Below are positions 52,086 through 60,249 of a stretch of 64,000 nt of DNA, one piece after another. Where the stretch lies: NCBI RefSeq assembly GCF_003951285.1, contig NZ_RXFQ01000002.1, positions 248,001 through 312,000 on the forward strand, written 5' to 3'. A program made the translations under genes and the position numbers. Source of the DNA: Variovorax beijingensis (GTDB lineage: Bacteria; Pseudomonadota; Gammaproteobacteria; Burkholderiales; Burkholderiaceae_C). Every line of letters starts with the position of its first letter. Position 1 is the stretch's first letter. The notes under the pieces were generated by a model. That model was not told where the DNA came from. It saw only the letters and a program-made list of their open reading frames with translations, and did not search any database.

Positions 52086-53168
52086 TCAGGCGGCCTTTGC
52101 AATCGGAATCGCCCCGCCGGCCATGCCGCGGTAGACCTCCGCTTCGCCATGCTTCGCAAGCAACTGCATCAGGTGCTTGCGGATCAACATCCCCGGCCGG
52201 TCGGACTCCATCGAATACTCGACGCCGCGCCGGCGCGTGTCGACCAGTGCGTCGGGGTCGGTCGATTCGAGGATGTCCTTGTCCTCGCGCGTGACCGCCT
52301 CGTCGAAGTCGATCAGCATCTGCGCCGTGCAGTCGGCCTCGGTGTCGTTGCGAAACAGCCATTGGCACAGCTGCATGCGGCCGTCGTCGATGGGCGTGAA
52401 GCAGTTGATGATGATGTGGCGCACGCCGCTCGGGTATTCGATGTCGAGCCGGCGCGAGAACGGCAGGAAGTAGGCGTTGCGCATGTGGCGCGTGGTGATC
52501 GCATCGGTCACGCCGCTGATGGCGTGGAACTTCACCGGATTGGCCGCCTCGATCACTGTCTCCGCGTAGAAGCCGCCCTCGTTCTCCACCAGTTCGTACT
52601 TGCTCGGCTTCGGGCTCGCGGCCACGCCGAAGGTGGCGCGGTGCACGAAGCTGAAGTGCGAGTTGTCGAACGAGTTCTCGAGGGCGCGCATCGGGCTGGT
52701 CTGCCACTCTTCATAGAACTGGAAGATCGTGCGGTAGCCCGGCTCGTCGAATTCCGGAATCGCCGGAATGTCGGCGATGGGCTCCTCCAGCGCCACCCAG
52801 GCGTAGCCGTAGCGCGCAGTGCAGCGGTAGGCGGTGGTGCGGTACTCCGGCGAGATCTTGCGCTCGGCCTCGTACTGCGGAATGCGGATCACCTGCCCGC
52901 TGCGGTCGTAGGTCCAGCCGTGGTAGCCGCACTGGATGGCGCCGTGTCCGCAGGCCTGGCCTTCGGCATCGACGCACCAGCCTTTCGACAACTTCGCCGT
53001 GCGATGGCAGCAGCGGTCGCGCAGCGCGGCAGGCTGGCCGCCGGCGTCGATGAAGAGAACGATGTCTTCGCCCAGCAGCCTGAAAGGCTTCGGGCCGTTG
53101 GCCAGTTCGGTGAGCGGCATGACGGCATGCCAGAACTTGCGGAAGACGGATTGTTGGGTGACGAGCAT
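52086..53168 (-). CDS. Rieske non-heme iron oxygenase, alpha subunit (VanA/NdmA-size)
   Basis: 360 residues from the ATG at 53168 with GAAGGAGTCC upstream. Rieske [2Fe-2S] ligands Cys53/His55 (DRCCHRTA) and Cys80/His83 (CGYHGWTYD), with a longer spacer than usual. Mononuclear iron ligands in ENSFDNSHFSFVH (Glu164, Asp168, His171, His176). Length fits single-component oxygenases such as vanillate demethylase VanA or the methylxanthine N-demethylases (about 350). No reductase or ferredoxin gene is adjacent. It is divergent from a binding-protein/deaminase pair across a 296-base region with mirrored repeats, which suggests that the three genes handle one imported nitrogen heterocycle (inference). 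Confidence 0.88.
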   Translation of the reverse strand: MLVTQQSVFRKFWHAVMPLTELANGPKPFRLLGEDIVLFIDAGGQPAALRDRCCHRTAKLSKGWCVDAEGQACGHGAIQCGYHGWTYDRSGQVIRIPQYEAERKISPEYRTTAYRCTARYGYAWVALEEPIADIPAIPEFDEPGYRTIFQFYEEWQTSPMRALENSFDNSHFSFVHRATFGVAASPKPSKYELVENEGGFYAETVIEAANPVKFHAISGVTDAITTRHMRNAYFLPFSRRLDIEYPSGVRHIIINCFTPIDDGRMQLCQWLFRNDTEADCTAQMLIDFDEAVTREDKDILESTDPDALVDTRRRGVEYSMESDRPGMLIRKHLMQLLAKHGEAEVYRGMAGGAIPIAKAA

Positions 53169-53267
53169 GCGTGGACTCCTTCTGTTGTTGCGCGTGGGTA
53201 CGAACGAACCTGAAAGAGCAATTTCCTGCCGCAAGGGCTGAACGCTTCTACTCTGCGCCACCTGCCA

Positions 53268-53283
53268 TGCAAATTGCGCGCCC
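53268..53283 (-). promoter_or_regulatory. Candidate sigma-54 promoter toward the Rieske gene
   Basis: On the minus strand GGGCGCGCAATTTGCA matches TGGCACG-N4-TTGCA at 10 of 12 fixed positions with GG-N10-GC spacing. The predicted start (near 53257) falls 3 bases before the AGAGTAG arm. Judged by eye; GC-rich DNA gives such matches by chance. Confidence 0.4.
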
Positions 53284-53318
53284 GCATTGTGGCCGGGGCG
53301 AGCCACGCATTCAAGCCC

Positions 53319-53334
53319 TGGCATGGCTCGTGCA
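53319..53334 (+). promoter_or_regulatory. Candidate sigma-54 promoter toward the binding-protein gene
   Basis: TGGCATGGCTCGTGCA matches the consensus at 10 of 12 fixed positions with GG-N10-GC spacing. The predicted start (near 53345) falls 2 bases before the second AGAGTAG arm, mirroring the opposite promoter. Confidence 0.45.
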
Positions 53335-53464
53335 ACGATTCCCGCAAGAGTAGAAGCGTTCAGCAGCGCACGCACCACCTTTGTGCGCCCGCCCGGAAAT
53401 TGCTCTTGAAGTGCCTTCCGCCTCGCGCGGAGGGATTCAAGACCCGAGGATTCCGAGGCCCCAC

Positions 53465-54493
53465 ATGCAACGTCGATTCTTTCTTGCGGCCAGCGCCGCC
53501 ACCCTTGCCGCTCCCACCGTCTTTGCCCAGGGCGGCGGCAAGCCGACCCCGCTCAAGTTCACGCTCGACTTCCGCATCAACGGCCAGACCGCGCCTTTCT
53601 TCCTTGCGCACAGCAAGGGCTACTACCGGGACGAAGGCCTGGACGTGGCCATCGACACCGGCGCCGGCTCGGTCGCCTCGATCACGCGCATCGCGAGCGG
53701 CGTCTACCAGATGGGCCTGGGCGACATCAGCTCGCTGGTCGAGTTCAACGCGCAGAACCCCGGCACCCCGATGGTGCAGGCGGTGTACCAGTACTACAAC
53801 CGCGCACCCTTCGTGATCATCGGCCGCAAGGACCGCGGCGTCACGGCCGACTTCAGGAGCCTCGCGGGCAAGAAGGTGGCCGCGGCGGCGGTCGAATCGA
53901 CCCGCCGCGCATGGCCGATGGTGGCGCGCAAGCAGGGCATGCGCAGCGACGCCTTCCAGTGGCAGACCACCGACTTCAGCGCGCGCGACAACGTGATGGT
54001 GCGCGGCGACGTCGATGCCGCCACCTACTTTCATGACTCGGCCATTTCGCTCTTCGCGCGCATGAAGCCGGAAGAACTGTCGGTGCTCAGGTATGCCGAC
54101 GCGGGCGTCAACCTCTATGGCAACGCCATCCTCGCGAGCAGCAACCTGATCGCGCAGAACCCCAGGGTGGTTGCGGCCTTCCTGCGCGCCACCAACCGCG
54201 CCATCACCGAGACCTTTGCCAATCCGGCGCCCAGCATTGCGGCCATGCGCCAGCGCGAACCCATCCTCGACGAAAAAATGGAGCTTGAACGCTGGGGTGT
54301 CACGGCGCAATATGTGGGTGCCGCCGACACGCGCGGCCACGGCCTCGGCGACATCCACAAGCTCACGCTCGAGCAGCAGGTCGACGAGGTCGCCGACGTA
54401 TTCGGCCTCAAGGTCAAGCCCTCGTCCGACGCCATCTTCAACACGTCGATGCTGCCATCGCGCAACGAACGCATGATTCCCACCAAGGCATGA
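53465..54493 (+). CDS. NMT1/TauT-type ABC substrate-binding protein, orphan
   Basis: 342 residues from the ATG at 53465. Signal peptide MQRRFFLAASAATLAAPTVFAQG (paired arginines, possibly Tat). Binding domain with LKFTLDFRINGQTAPFFLAHSKGYYRDEGLDVAIDTGAGSVASITRIASGVYQMGLGDISSLVEF, clearly related to the protein at 43962. No ATPase or permease follows; the stop overlaps a deaminase-like gene (ATGA). It may share the transporter at 44996-46637. Divergent from the Rieske gene. Confidence 0.9.
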   Translation: MQRRFFLAASAATLAAPTVFAQGGGKPTPLKFTLDFRINGQTAPFFLAHSKGYYRDEGLDVAIDTGAGSVASITRIASGVYQMGLGDISSLVEFNAQNPGTPMVQAVYQYYNRAPFVIIGRKDRGVTADFRSLAGKKVAAAAVESTRRAWPMVARKQGMRSDAFQWQTTDFSARDNVMVRGDVDAATYFHDSAISLFARMKPEELSVLRYADAGVNLYGNAILASSNLIAQNPRVVAAFLRATNRAITETFANPAPSIAAMRQREPILDEKMELERWGVTAQYVGAADTRGHGLGDIHKLTLEQQVDEVADVFGLKVKPSSDAIFNTSMLPSRNERMIPTKA

Positions 54494-55020
54494 ACTCCAG
54501 CAACAGCAACCTCCATTCCACGCTCCCCGAAGAAGCCACGCTCGACGAGCGCGACGGACGCTACCTGCGCAAGGCCATCGTCTGGTCGCATGCGGCGCGC
54601 CGCCGCGGCAACCGGCCCTTCGGATCGGTCATCGTCTCGGCGGCCGGCGAAGTGCTGGCCGAAGCAGCCAACAGCAACACCGAGACCGGCGACTGCACGG
54701 CCCATGCGGAGATGAACGCGCTGCGCGCGCTCGCGGGGCGCGGCCTCACGCGCGACGAACTCGCCGGCGCCACCATCTATGCATCGGGCGAACCCTGCGT
54801 GATGTGCGCGGGCGCGATCTTCTGGTCGAACATCGGCCGCGTGGTGTTCGGCATCGACGCCGAGCGGCTGCGCGTGTTCCGCGGCGAGCGGCAGGACCAG
54901 CGCGATGCCGAGCTGTCGTGCCGCGACGTGTTCCGCGCCTCGCCGCATCCGATTGAATGCATCGGGCCTGCGCTGCTCGACGAAGCCAGCGCTGCGCACG
55001 ACGGCGCCTGGGCTAGCTAG
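54490..55020 (+). CDS. Guanine/nucleoside deaminase-family protein
   Basis: 176 residues, start overlapping the previous stop. Zinc ligands HAE (72-74) and PCVMC (102-106), with IFWSNIGRVVFGIDAERL following. N-terminal RRRGNRPFGSVIVSAAGEVLAEAANSNTETGDCTAHAEMNAL is the guanine-deaminase/isoguanine-type arrangement rather than TadA. Parallel in context to the gene at 46651, so the two form a repeated binding-protein/deaminase theme. Substrate presumably an aminated purine, pterin or pyrimidine (inference). Confidence 0.87.
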   Translation: MNSSNSNLHSTLPEEATLDERDGRYLRKAIVWSHAARRRGNRPFGSVIVSAAGEVLAEAANSNTETGDCTAHAEMNALRALAGRGLTRDELAGATIYASGEPCVMCAGAIFWSNIGRVVFGIDAERLRVFRGERQDQRDAELSCRDVFRASPHPIECIGPALLDEASAAHDGAWAS

Positions 55021-55059
55021 CCGCCGCGCGCGGCGGTGCGGGGCGAATAGACTCGTTGG

Positions 55060-55890
55060 ATGTCCTGGCACGCCCATCTTCATCTCGACTACCGACAGGA
55101 AGCCGCCCGCAGCGTCGCGCGCTTTCGCCATGACGGGCCGCTGCGCATTCTCCAGAGCCTCTATCCCGAGGGCGATGCGATCTGCCACAACGTGCTGGTG
55201 CATCCGCCAGGCGGGCTGGTGGGCGGCGACACGCTGGACATCGACATCGAGGCGGCCGATGGGAGCCATGGCCTGATCACCACGCCGGGCGCGTCGCGCT
55301 TCTACCGCTGCGAAGGCGAGCTCGCGCTGCAGCGCACGCGCATCCGGCTTGCCAAGGGCGCGCGGCTCGAGTGGCTGCCGCTGGAGGCCATCTGCTACAG
55401 CGGCTGCCGGGCCGAGAACCGGCTCACCATCGAGGCCGAGCCCGGCGCCGAGATGATCGGCTGGGACGTGACCGCCCTCGGGTTGCCGAATGCCAACCAG
55501 CCGTTCGAGCGCGGCACCTATCTGCAGCACATCGAAGTGCCCGGCGTGTGGCTGGAGCGCGGGCGCATCGACGCGGCGGACCAGCGGCTGCTGCAAAGCC
55601 CGCTGGGCTTCGGCGGGCATCGCTGCATCGCGTCGCTGTTCTTCGTGTCGGGCACGCCGGCCGCGCGGGCGCGCCGCGAAGCGCTGCTTGCGCTCGCGCG
55701 CACAGCCATCGATGCGCACGGGCGGCAGGAGAGCGCCGGTGCGACCAGTCCGCATGCGGAGATCGTCGTGCTGCGCGTGCTGGCGCCGGTGGTCGAGCCC
55801 GCGATGCAGCTGCTGCGGCAGGTGTGGCAGGCCTGGCGCGCCGAGCTGTGGCAGTTGCCGGCGAGTTCGCCGCGCATCTGGGCCACCTAG
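55060..55890 (+). CDS. ureD: Urease accessory protein UreD
   Basis: 276 residues, normal for UreD. Seen: MSWHAHLHLDYRQEAARSVARFRHDGPLRILQSLYPEGDAICHNVLVHPPGGLVGGDTLDIDIEAADGSHGLITTPGASRFYRC and LEWLPLEAICYSGCRAENR, the family core. Known: UreD binds UreABC with UreF and UreG to insert nickel. The structural genes would usually follow at once, but here a LysR gene on the opposite strand ends 5 bases after the stop. It is thus an orphan, possibly displaced from the urease operon or serving a second enzyme. Urea from ureide breakdown gives it a logical place. Confidence 0.92.
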   Translation: MSWHAHLHLDYRQEAARSVARFRHDGPLRILQSLYPEGDAICHNVLVHPPGGLVGGDTLDIDIEAADGSHGLITTPGASRFYRCEGELALQRTRIRLAKGARLEWLPLEAICYSGCRAENRLTIEAEPGAEMIGWDVTALGLPNANQPFERGTYLQHIEVPGVWLERGRIDAADQRLLQSPLGFGGHRCIASLFFVSGTPAARARREALLALARTAIDAHGRQESAGATSPHAEIVVLRVLAPVVEPAMQLLRQVWQAWRAELWQLPASSPRIWAT

Positions 55891-55894
55891 CGTT

Positions 55895-56767
55895 TCAAGC
55901 CGGCACGTCGGTGCGCGGCAGCCGCAGGTGCGTCTTCAAGGTCTCGAACACCTGCCGCGTGACCGGGTTCACCACGTGGCTGCGCACGTACAGGTAGTAG
56001 GCCAGGTCGGGCAGGCGCGGCATGCCGTCGCCGGCGCCCAGCACGCGCAGGCCCGCATCGAGCTGCTCCACGCCGCGCGCCGTCACGCCCAGGCCCGCGC
56101 GCAGCGCGGCCTTGATGCCGATCAGGCTCGATGAGGTGTAGCGCGGTGTCCAGGCCACGCCCGCGGCGTCGAGCGCCTCGTGGCCGATGCGGCGGAAGAT
56201 GCTCGGGCCGTCGGCCATGATCAGCGGCACCGGCTTGGACGGGTCGTGCACGTAGCTGGCCGCGCAGAGCCACACGGTCGGCGAATTGCGCAGCACCACG
56301 CCATCGAACTGCGGATCGGCGCGGTTGGAGATGATCATGTCGACCTCGCCGCTCTTGAGCGAGGTCATGAGGTAGGGGCTGCGGCCGATGTGGATGTCCA
56401 GCTGCAGCAGCGGCGAGGTGCGCGCCACTTCGGTGAGCAGCAGCGGCAGCATGGTCTCGGCCACGTCGTGCGGCGCGCCGATGCGCAGGTTGCCTTCGAG
56501 CTCGCCCTGCCGGAGGCTGCGCAGCGCCTCGTCGTTGAGCGCGAGCAGGTGGTGCGCATAGGTCAGGAGCCGCTCGCCATGTTCGGTGAGCCGCTTCTGC
56601 CGGCCCTGCTTAGCGAACAGCGCGTGGCCCACCTGCTCTTCGAGCCGCTGCATCTGCTGCGTGATGGCCGACTGCGTGCGCCCCAGATGCACCGCCGCCG
56701 CCGCAAAGCTGTGGTGGCTGACGATGGCCGCGAAGGAGCGCAGCAATTCAAGATCGAGCGTGGGCAT
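55895..56767 (-). CDS. LysR-family transcriptional regulator
   Basis: 290 residues, HTH in MPTLDLELLRSFAAIVSHHSFAAAAVHLGRTQSAITQQMQRLEEQVG (about 1-47), effector domain from about residue 90 (LRIGAPHDVAETMLPLLL). The start overlaps an ATACATTAAT/ATTGATGTAT dyad, a typical autoregulatory arrangement. Divergent from the cupin gene at 56876, its most likely target. The ligand is unknown; a sulfur or amino-acid signal would fit the module. Confidence 0.9.
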   Translation of the reverse strand: MPTLDLELLRSFAAIVSHHSFAAAAVHLGRTQSAITQQMQRLEEQVGHALFAKQGRQKRLTEHGERLLTYAHHLLALNDEALRSLRQGELEGNLRIGAPHDVAETMLPLLLTEVARTSPLLQLDIHIGRSPYLMTSLKSGEVDMIISNRADPQFDGVVLRNSPTVWLCAASYVHDPSKPVPLIMADGPSIFRRIGHEALDAAGVAWTPRYTSSSLIGIKAALRAGLGVTARGVEQLDAGLRVLGAGDGMPRLPDLAYYLYVRSHVVNPVTRQVFETLKTHLRLPRTDVPA

Positions 56768-56788
56768 ACATTAATTTTATTGATGTAT
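56766..56788. promoter_or_regulatory. LysR dyad ATACATTAAT-TTT-ATTGATGTAT
   Basis: Ten-base arms, nine of ten pairs complementary, with the first base pairs falling in the LysR start codon. Very AT-rich against a GC-rich background. Positioned to repress the LysR gene and activate the cupin gene at 56876. Confidence 0.68.
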
Positions 56789-56836
56789 TTCTTGCGCCGG
56801 CTGGATTGTCGGGTCACGCCCGCGTCACTACAGTGA

Positions 56837-57466
<630 letters not shown>

Positions 57467-57553
57467 GCCCCTCTTTCAACCTCGTCTTCTTTCATGCGGG
57501 CCGCGCCGAGCGCGGCCTCGCAGGACCGCGTTCGTCCCAACGGCTTGCTTCCC

Positions 57554-59140
57554 ATGACCTCTTTCATCGACCCGAAGACCCTCAAATCCTGGCTGCACGA
57601 TGGCGGCGAGATCGCGCTGCTCGACGTGCGCGAACACGGCCAGTACGGCGAGGCGCATCTGTTCTACGGCATCCCGCTGCCCTTCAGCCGGCTCGAACTC
57701 GATGCGCCGCGCCTCGTGCCGCGCCGCGGCGTGCGCGTGGTCGCGTATGACGACGGCGATTCCGACGTGGCCGAACGCGCCGCCCAGCGGCTTGCCGTGC
57801 TGGGCTACACCGCCGTGCACGTTCTGCAGGGCGGCACCCGCGCCTGGAAGGCCGCGGGCCATGCGCTCTTCGCGGGCGTCAACCTGCCTTCGAAGACCTT
57901 CGGCGAGCTGGCCGAAGAGGTCTATCACACGCCGCGCGTGAGCGCCGACCAATTGGCCGAGATGCTGGCGCGCAAGGAGAAGGTGGTGGTGCTCGACGGC
58001 CGGCCGGTGAGCGAGTTCCACAAGATGAACATCCCCACGGCCACCTGCTGCCCCAACGGCGAGCTGGCCTACCGCGTGCGCCGGCTGGTGCCCGACACCA
58101 CCACGCCCATCGTCATCAATTGCGCGGGCCGCACGCGCAGCATCATCGGCGCGCAGACGCTCATCAACCTGGGCCTGCCCAACCCGGTCTATGCGCTGGA
58201 GAACGGCACGCAGGGCTGGTACCTGAACGACCACGCGCTGGAACACGGCGGCACGCGGCGCTATGCGGCGGACAGCGGCAACACCGATCTGCGGCCGGCC
58301 GCCAAGGCACTGGCCGAGCGCTTCGACGTGCCCACGGTCACGGCGCAGACCGCGCAGCAATGGGCCGGCGATGCCAGCCGCAGCCTGTTTCTCTGCGACG
58401 TGCGCACGCCCGAGGAATTCGCTGCCGGCACACTGCCCGGCGCGCAGCACACGCCCGGCGGGCAGTTGATGCAGGCCGGCGACCAGTACGTCGGCGTGCG
58501 CGGCGCGCGGCTCGTGCTGTTCGACGACGATGGCGTGCGCGCGCCCACCATTGCGCACTGGCTGCGCCAGATGGGCCACGATGCGAGCGTGCTCGAAGGC
58601 GGGCTCGCGAGCGGGCTGTCGCTCGCGCCCCCCGCTGCGCCGGCCGCACCTGCGCTGGCGACGATCGATGCACAGGCGCTGTCCGCCCGCCTTGCGCAGG
58701 GCGACGTGGCGCTGGTCGACCTGCGCCCGAGCATGCAGTTCCGCGCCGGCCATGTTCCCGGGGCGCGCTGGTCGATACGCCCGCGCCTGGCCCAGGACGT
58801 GAAGAACGAAACGCGCCAGCTCGTGCTGGTGGCCGACGACGCTGCGCTCGCGGCCTGGGCCGCGGCGTCCGAGCTGGCCGGCCTCTCGACCAAGCCGCTG
58901 CAACTCGAAGGCGGCATGGCCGCATGGCGCGGCGCCGGCCTGCCGGTGCAGGCCACGCCCGCCCTGCCCGCCGATGCGGACTGCATCGACTACCTGTTCT
59001 TCGTGCACGACCGCCACGACGGCAACAAGGAAGCGGCGCGCCGCTACCTCGCCTGGGAGACCGGCCTGGTCGCGCAGCTCGACGCGCAGGAGCGCTCGGC
59101 CTTCAGGCTGCCGGCCGCTTCCGCCGCGCCGCACGCCTAG
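57554..59140 (+). CDS. Four-domain rhodanese-like protein
   Basis: 528 residues from the ATG at 57554, 87 bases after the cupin stop, so likely co-transcribed. Four tandem rhodanese domains begin near residues 5, 128, 268 and 385. Only the second has an active-site loop with cysteine: Cys190 in INCAGRTRS. The equivalent loops of the others read VAYDDGDSD, VLFDDDGVR and LVADDAA, with no Cys. So three domains appear catalytically inactive. Known: rhodaneses transfer sulfane sulfur, and this type often partners with thiol dioxygenases. Confidence 0.88.
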   Translation: MTSFIDPKTLKSWLHDGGEIALLDVREHGQYGEAHLFYGIPLPFSRLELDAPRLVPRRGVRVVAYDDGDSDVAERAAQRLAVLGYTAVHVLQGGTRAWKAAGHALFAGVNLPSKTFGELAEEVYHTPRVSADQLAEMLARKEKVVVLDGRPVSEFHKMNIPTATCCPNGELAYRVRRLVPDTTTPIVINCAGRTRSIIGAQTLINLGLPNPVYALENGTQGWYLNDHALEHGGTRRYAADSGNTDLRPAAKALAERFDVPTVTAQTAQQWAGDASRSLFLCDVRTPEEFAAGTLPGAQHTPGGQLMQAGDQYVGVRGARLVLFDDDGVRAPTIAHWLRQMGHDASVLEGGLASGLSLAPPAAPAAPALATIDAQALSARLAQGDVALVDLRPSMQFRAGHVPGARWSIRPRLAQDVKNETRQLVLVADDAALAAWAAASELAGLSTKPLQLEGGMAAWRGAGLPVQATPALPADADCIDYLFFVHDRHDGNKEAARRYLAWETGLVAQLDAQERSAFRLPAASAAPHA

Positions 59141-59203
59141 CTCCCCCGGTTTCACTTTCTCCGTTCGTTCGTCGTTGTCAGTTCCTATTCCAGGAGTCCC
59201 GTC

Positions 59204-60214
59204 ATGTCGTCTGTCTTTCGCATTCCGAGCCTTGCCCGTCTTTCTGTCGCTGCCGCATGGCTCGCGGCCATGGCCCTGCAGCCTGCCTCGGCCCAGCCGC
59301 TGCCCGCGCGCAACGGCTTTCCTTCGCAAGCGGTGAAGTTCGTCTCGCCCTTTCCCCCGGGCGGCGGCAACGACGCCACGGCCCGGCTGGTGACCACGCG
59401 GCTGCCGGAAATCATGGGCCAGGCCGCAGTGGTGGACAACCGCGGCGGCGCGGGCGGCAACATCGGCGCCAAGTCGGTGGCCGAGGCCAAGCCCGACGGC
59501 TACACGGTGCTGACCTCGCAGGTGTCGATCATGGCGGTGAACCCATCGCTCTACTCGGCGCCCGGCTTCGATCCGATCAAGAATTTCGTGCCGATCACGC
59601 AGATCAACGCGGCGCCGCTCGCGCTGGTGGTGGAAGCCAATTCGCCCTACAAGACCTTCGGCGACCTGGCCACGCGCGCCAAGGCCAGCCCCGGCAAGGT
59701 CACCTATGCCACGCCGGGCAACGGCACGCTCTCGCACCTGGTCGGCGTGGTGCTGCAAAAGGACAGCGGCGTGGACATGACGCACGTGCCCTACAAGGGC
59801 GCCGGCCCCGCGCTCACCGACCTGCTCGGCGGGCAGGTCGACCTGCTCGTGACCTCGACCTCCTCGGTCGCGGGCATGGTGCAGAACGGCAAGCTGCGCG
59901 TGCTGGCCGTCACCAGCCCGCGCCGCATCGGCGTGTTCGCCAAGGCGCCCACGCTCGAGGAGCTGGGCTACGCCAATGCCCGCTTCGAGGACTGGTACGG
60001 CTTCTTCGCGCCGGCCGGCACGCCGCCCGAGCGCGTGGCCTACCTGAACGAAGCCATCGTGCGCACGCTGCGCCTGCCCGAAGTGACCAAGCTCGTGAAC
60101 GACGGCGGCAGCGAGGTGGTGGCCAACACGCCTGAAGCCTTCGCCGCGCAGCTGCGCCAGGACATCGACCGCTGGTCGCGCATCGTCAAGCTTTCGGGCG
60201 CGAAGGCGGATTGA
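59204..60214 (+). CDS. Bug/TctC-family tripartite solute-binding protein
   Basis: 336 residues with a signal peptide ending PASAQ (about 1-30). Bug pattern: FPSQAVKFVSPFPPGGGNDATARLVTTRLPEIMGQAAVVDNRGGAGGNIGAKSVAEAKPDGYTVL, VPYKGAGPALTDLLGGQVDLLVTSTSS and FAPAGTPPERVAYLNEAI. Known: Bug proteins bind carboxylates, are hugely expanded in Burkholderiales, and usually lack adjacent TctAB, as here. Lies between the rhodanese and metC genes and may bind a sulfur-containing acid (inference). Confidence 0.92.
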   Translation: MSSVFRIPSLARLSVAAAWLAAMALQPASAQPLPARNGFPSQAVKFVSPFPPGGGNDATARLVTTRLPEIMGQAAVVDNRGGAGGNIGAKSVAEAKPDGYTVLTSQVSIMAVNPSLYSAPGFDPIKNFVPITQINAAPLALVVEANSPYKTFGDLATRAKASPGKVTYATPGNGTLSHLVGVVLQKDSGVDMTHVPYKGAGPALTDLLGGQVDLLVTSTSSVAGMVQNGKLRVLAVTSPRRIGVFAKAPTLEELGYANARFEDWYGFFAPAGTPPERVAYLNEAIVRTLRLPEVTKLVNDGGSEVVANTPEAFAAQLRQDIDRWSRIVKLSGAKAD

Positions 60215-60249
60215 CGCACCATAGGGGCCCGCGCCCGCTGGAACACGCC

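Larger units (their letters stand above)
53214..53407. repeat. Nested long inverted repeats in the divergent Rieske/binding-protein region
   Basis: Outer arms AAGAGCAATTTCC (53214-53226) and GGAAATTGCTCTT (53395-53407); inner arms CTGAACGCTTCTACTCT (53238-53254) and AGAGTAGAAGCGTTCAG (53347-53363), 17 bp perfect. A third, weaker pair CGAGCCA/TGGCTCG (53299-53305, 53324-53330) is at the centre. Each divergent transcript would therefore carry the same two sequence blocks in its leader, spaced 11 bases apart on the Rieske side and 31 on the other. Confidence 0.85.

Noticed and set aside
57476..59785. Minus-strand frame of about 770 codons opposite the rhodanese gene
   Set aside because: Composition typical of antisense shadow; the rhodanese domains on the plus strand are clear.
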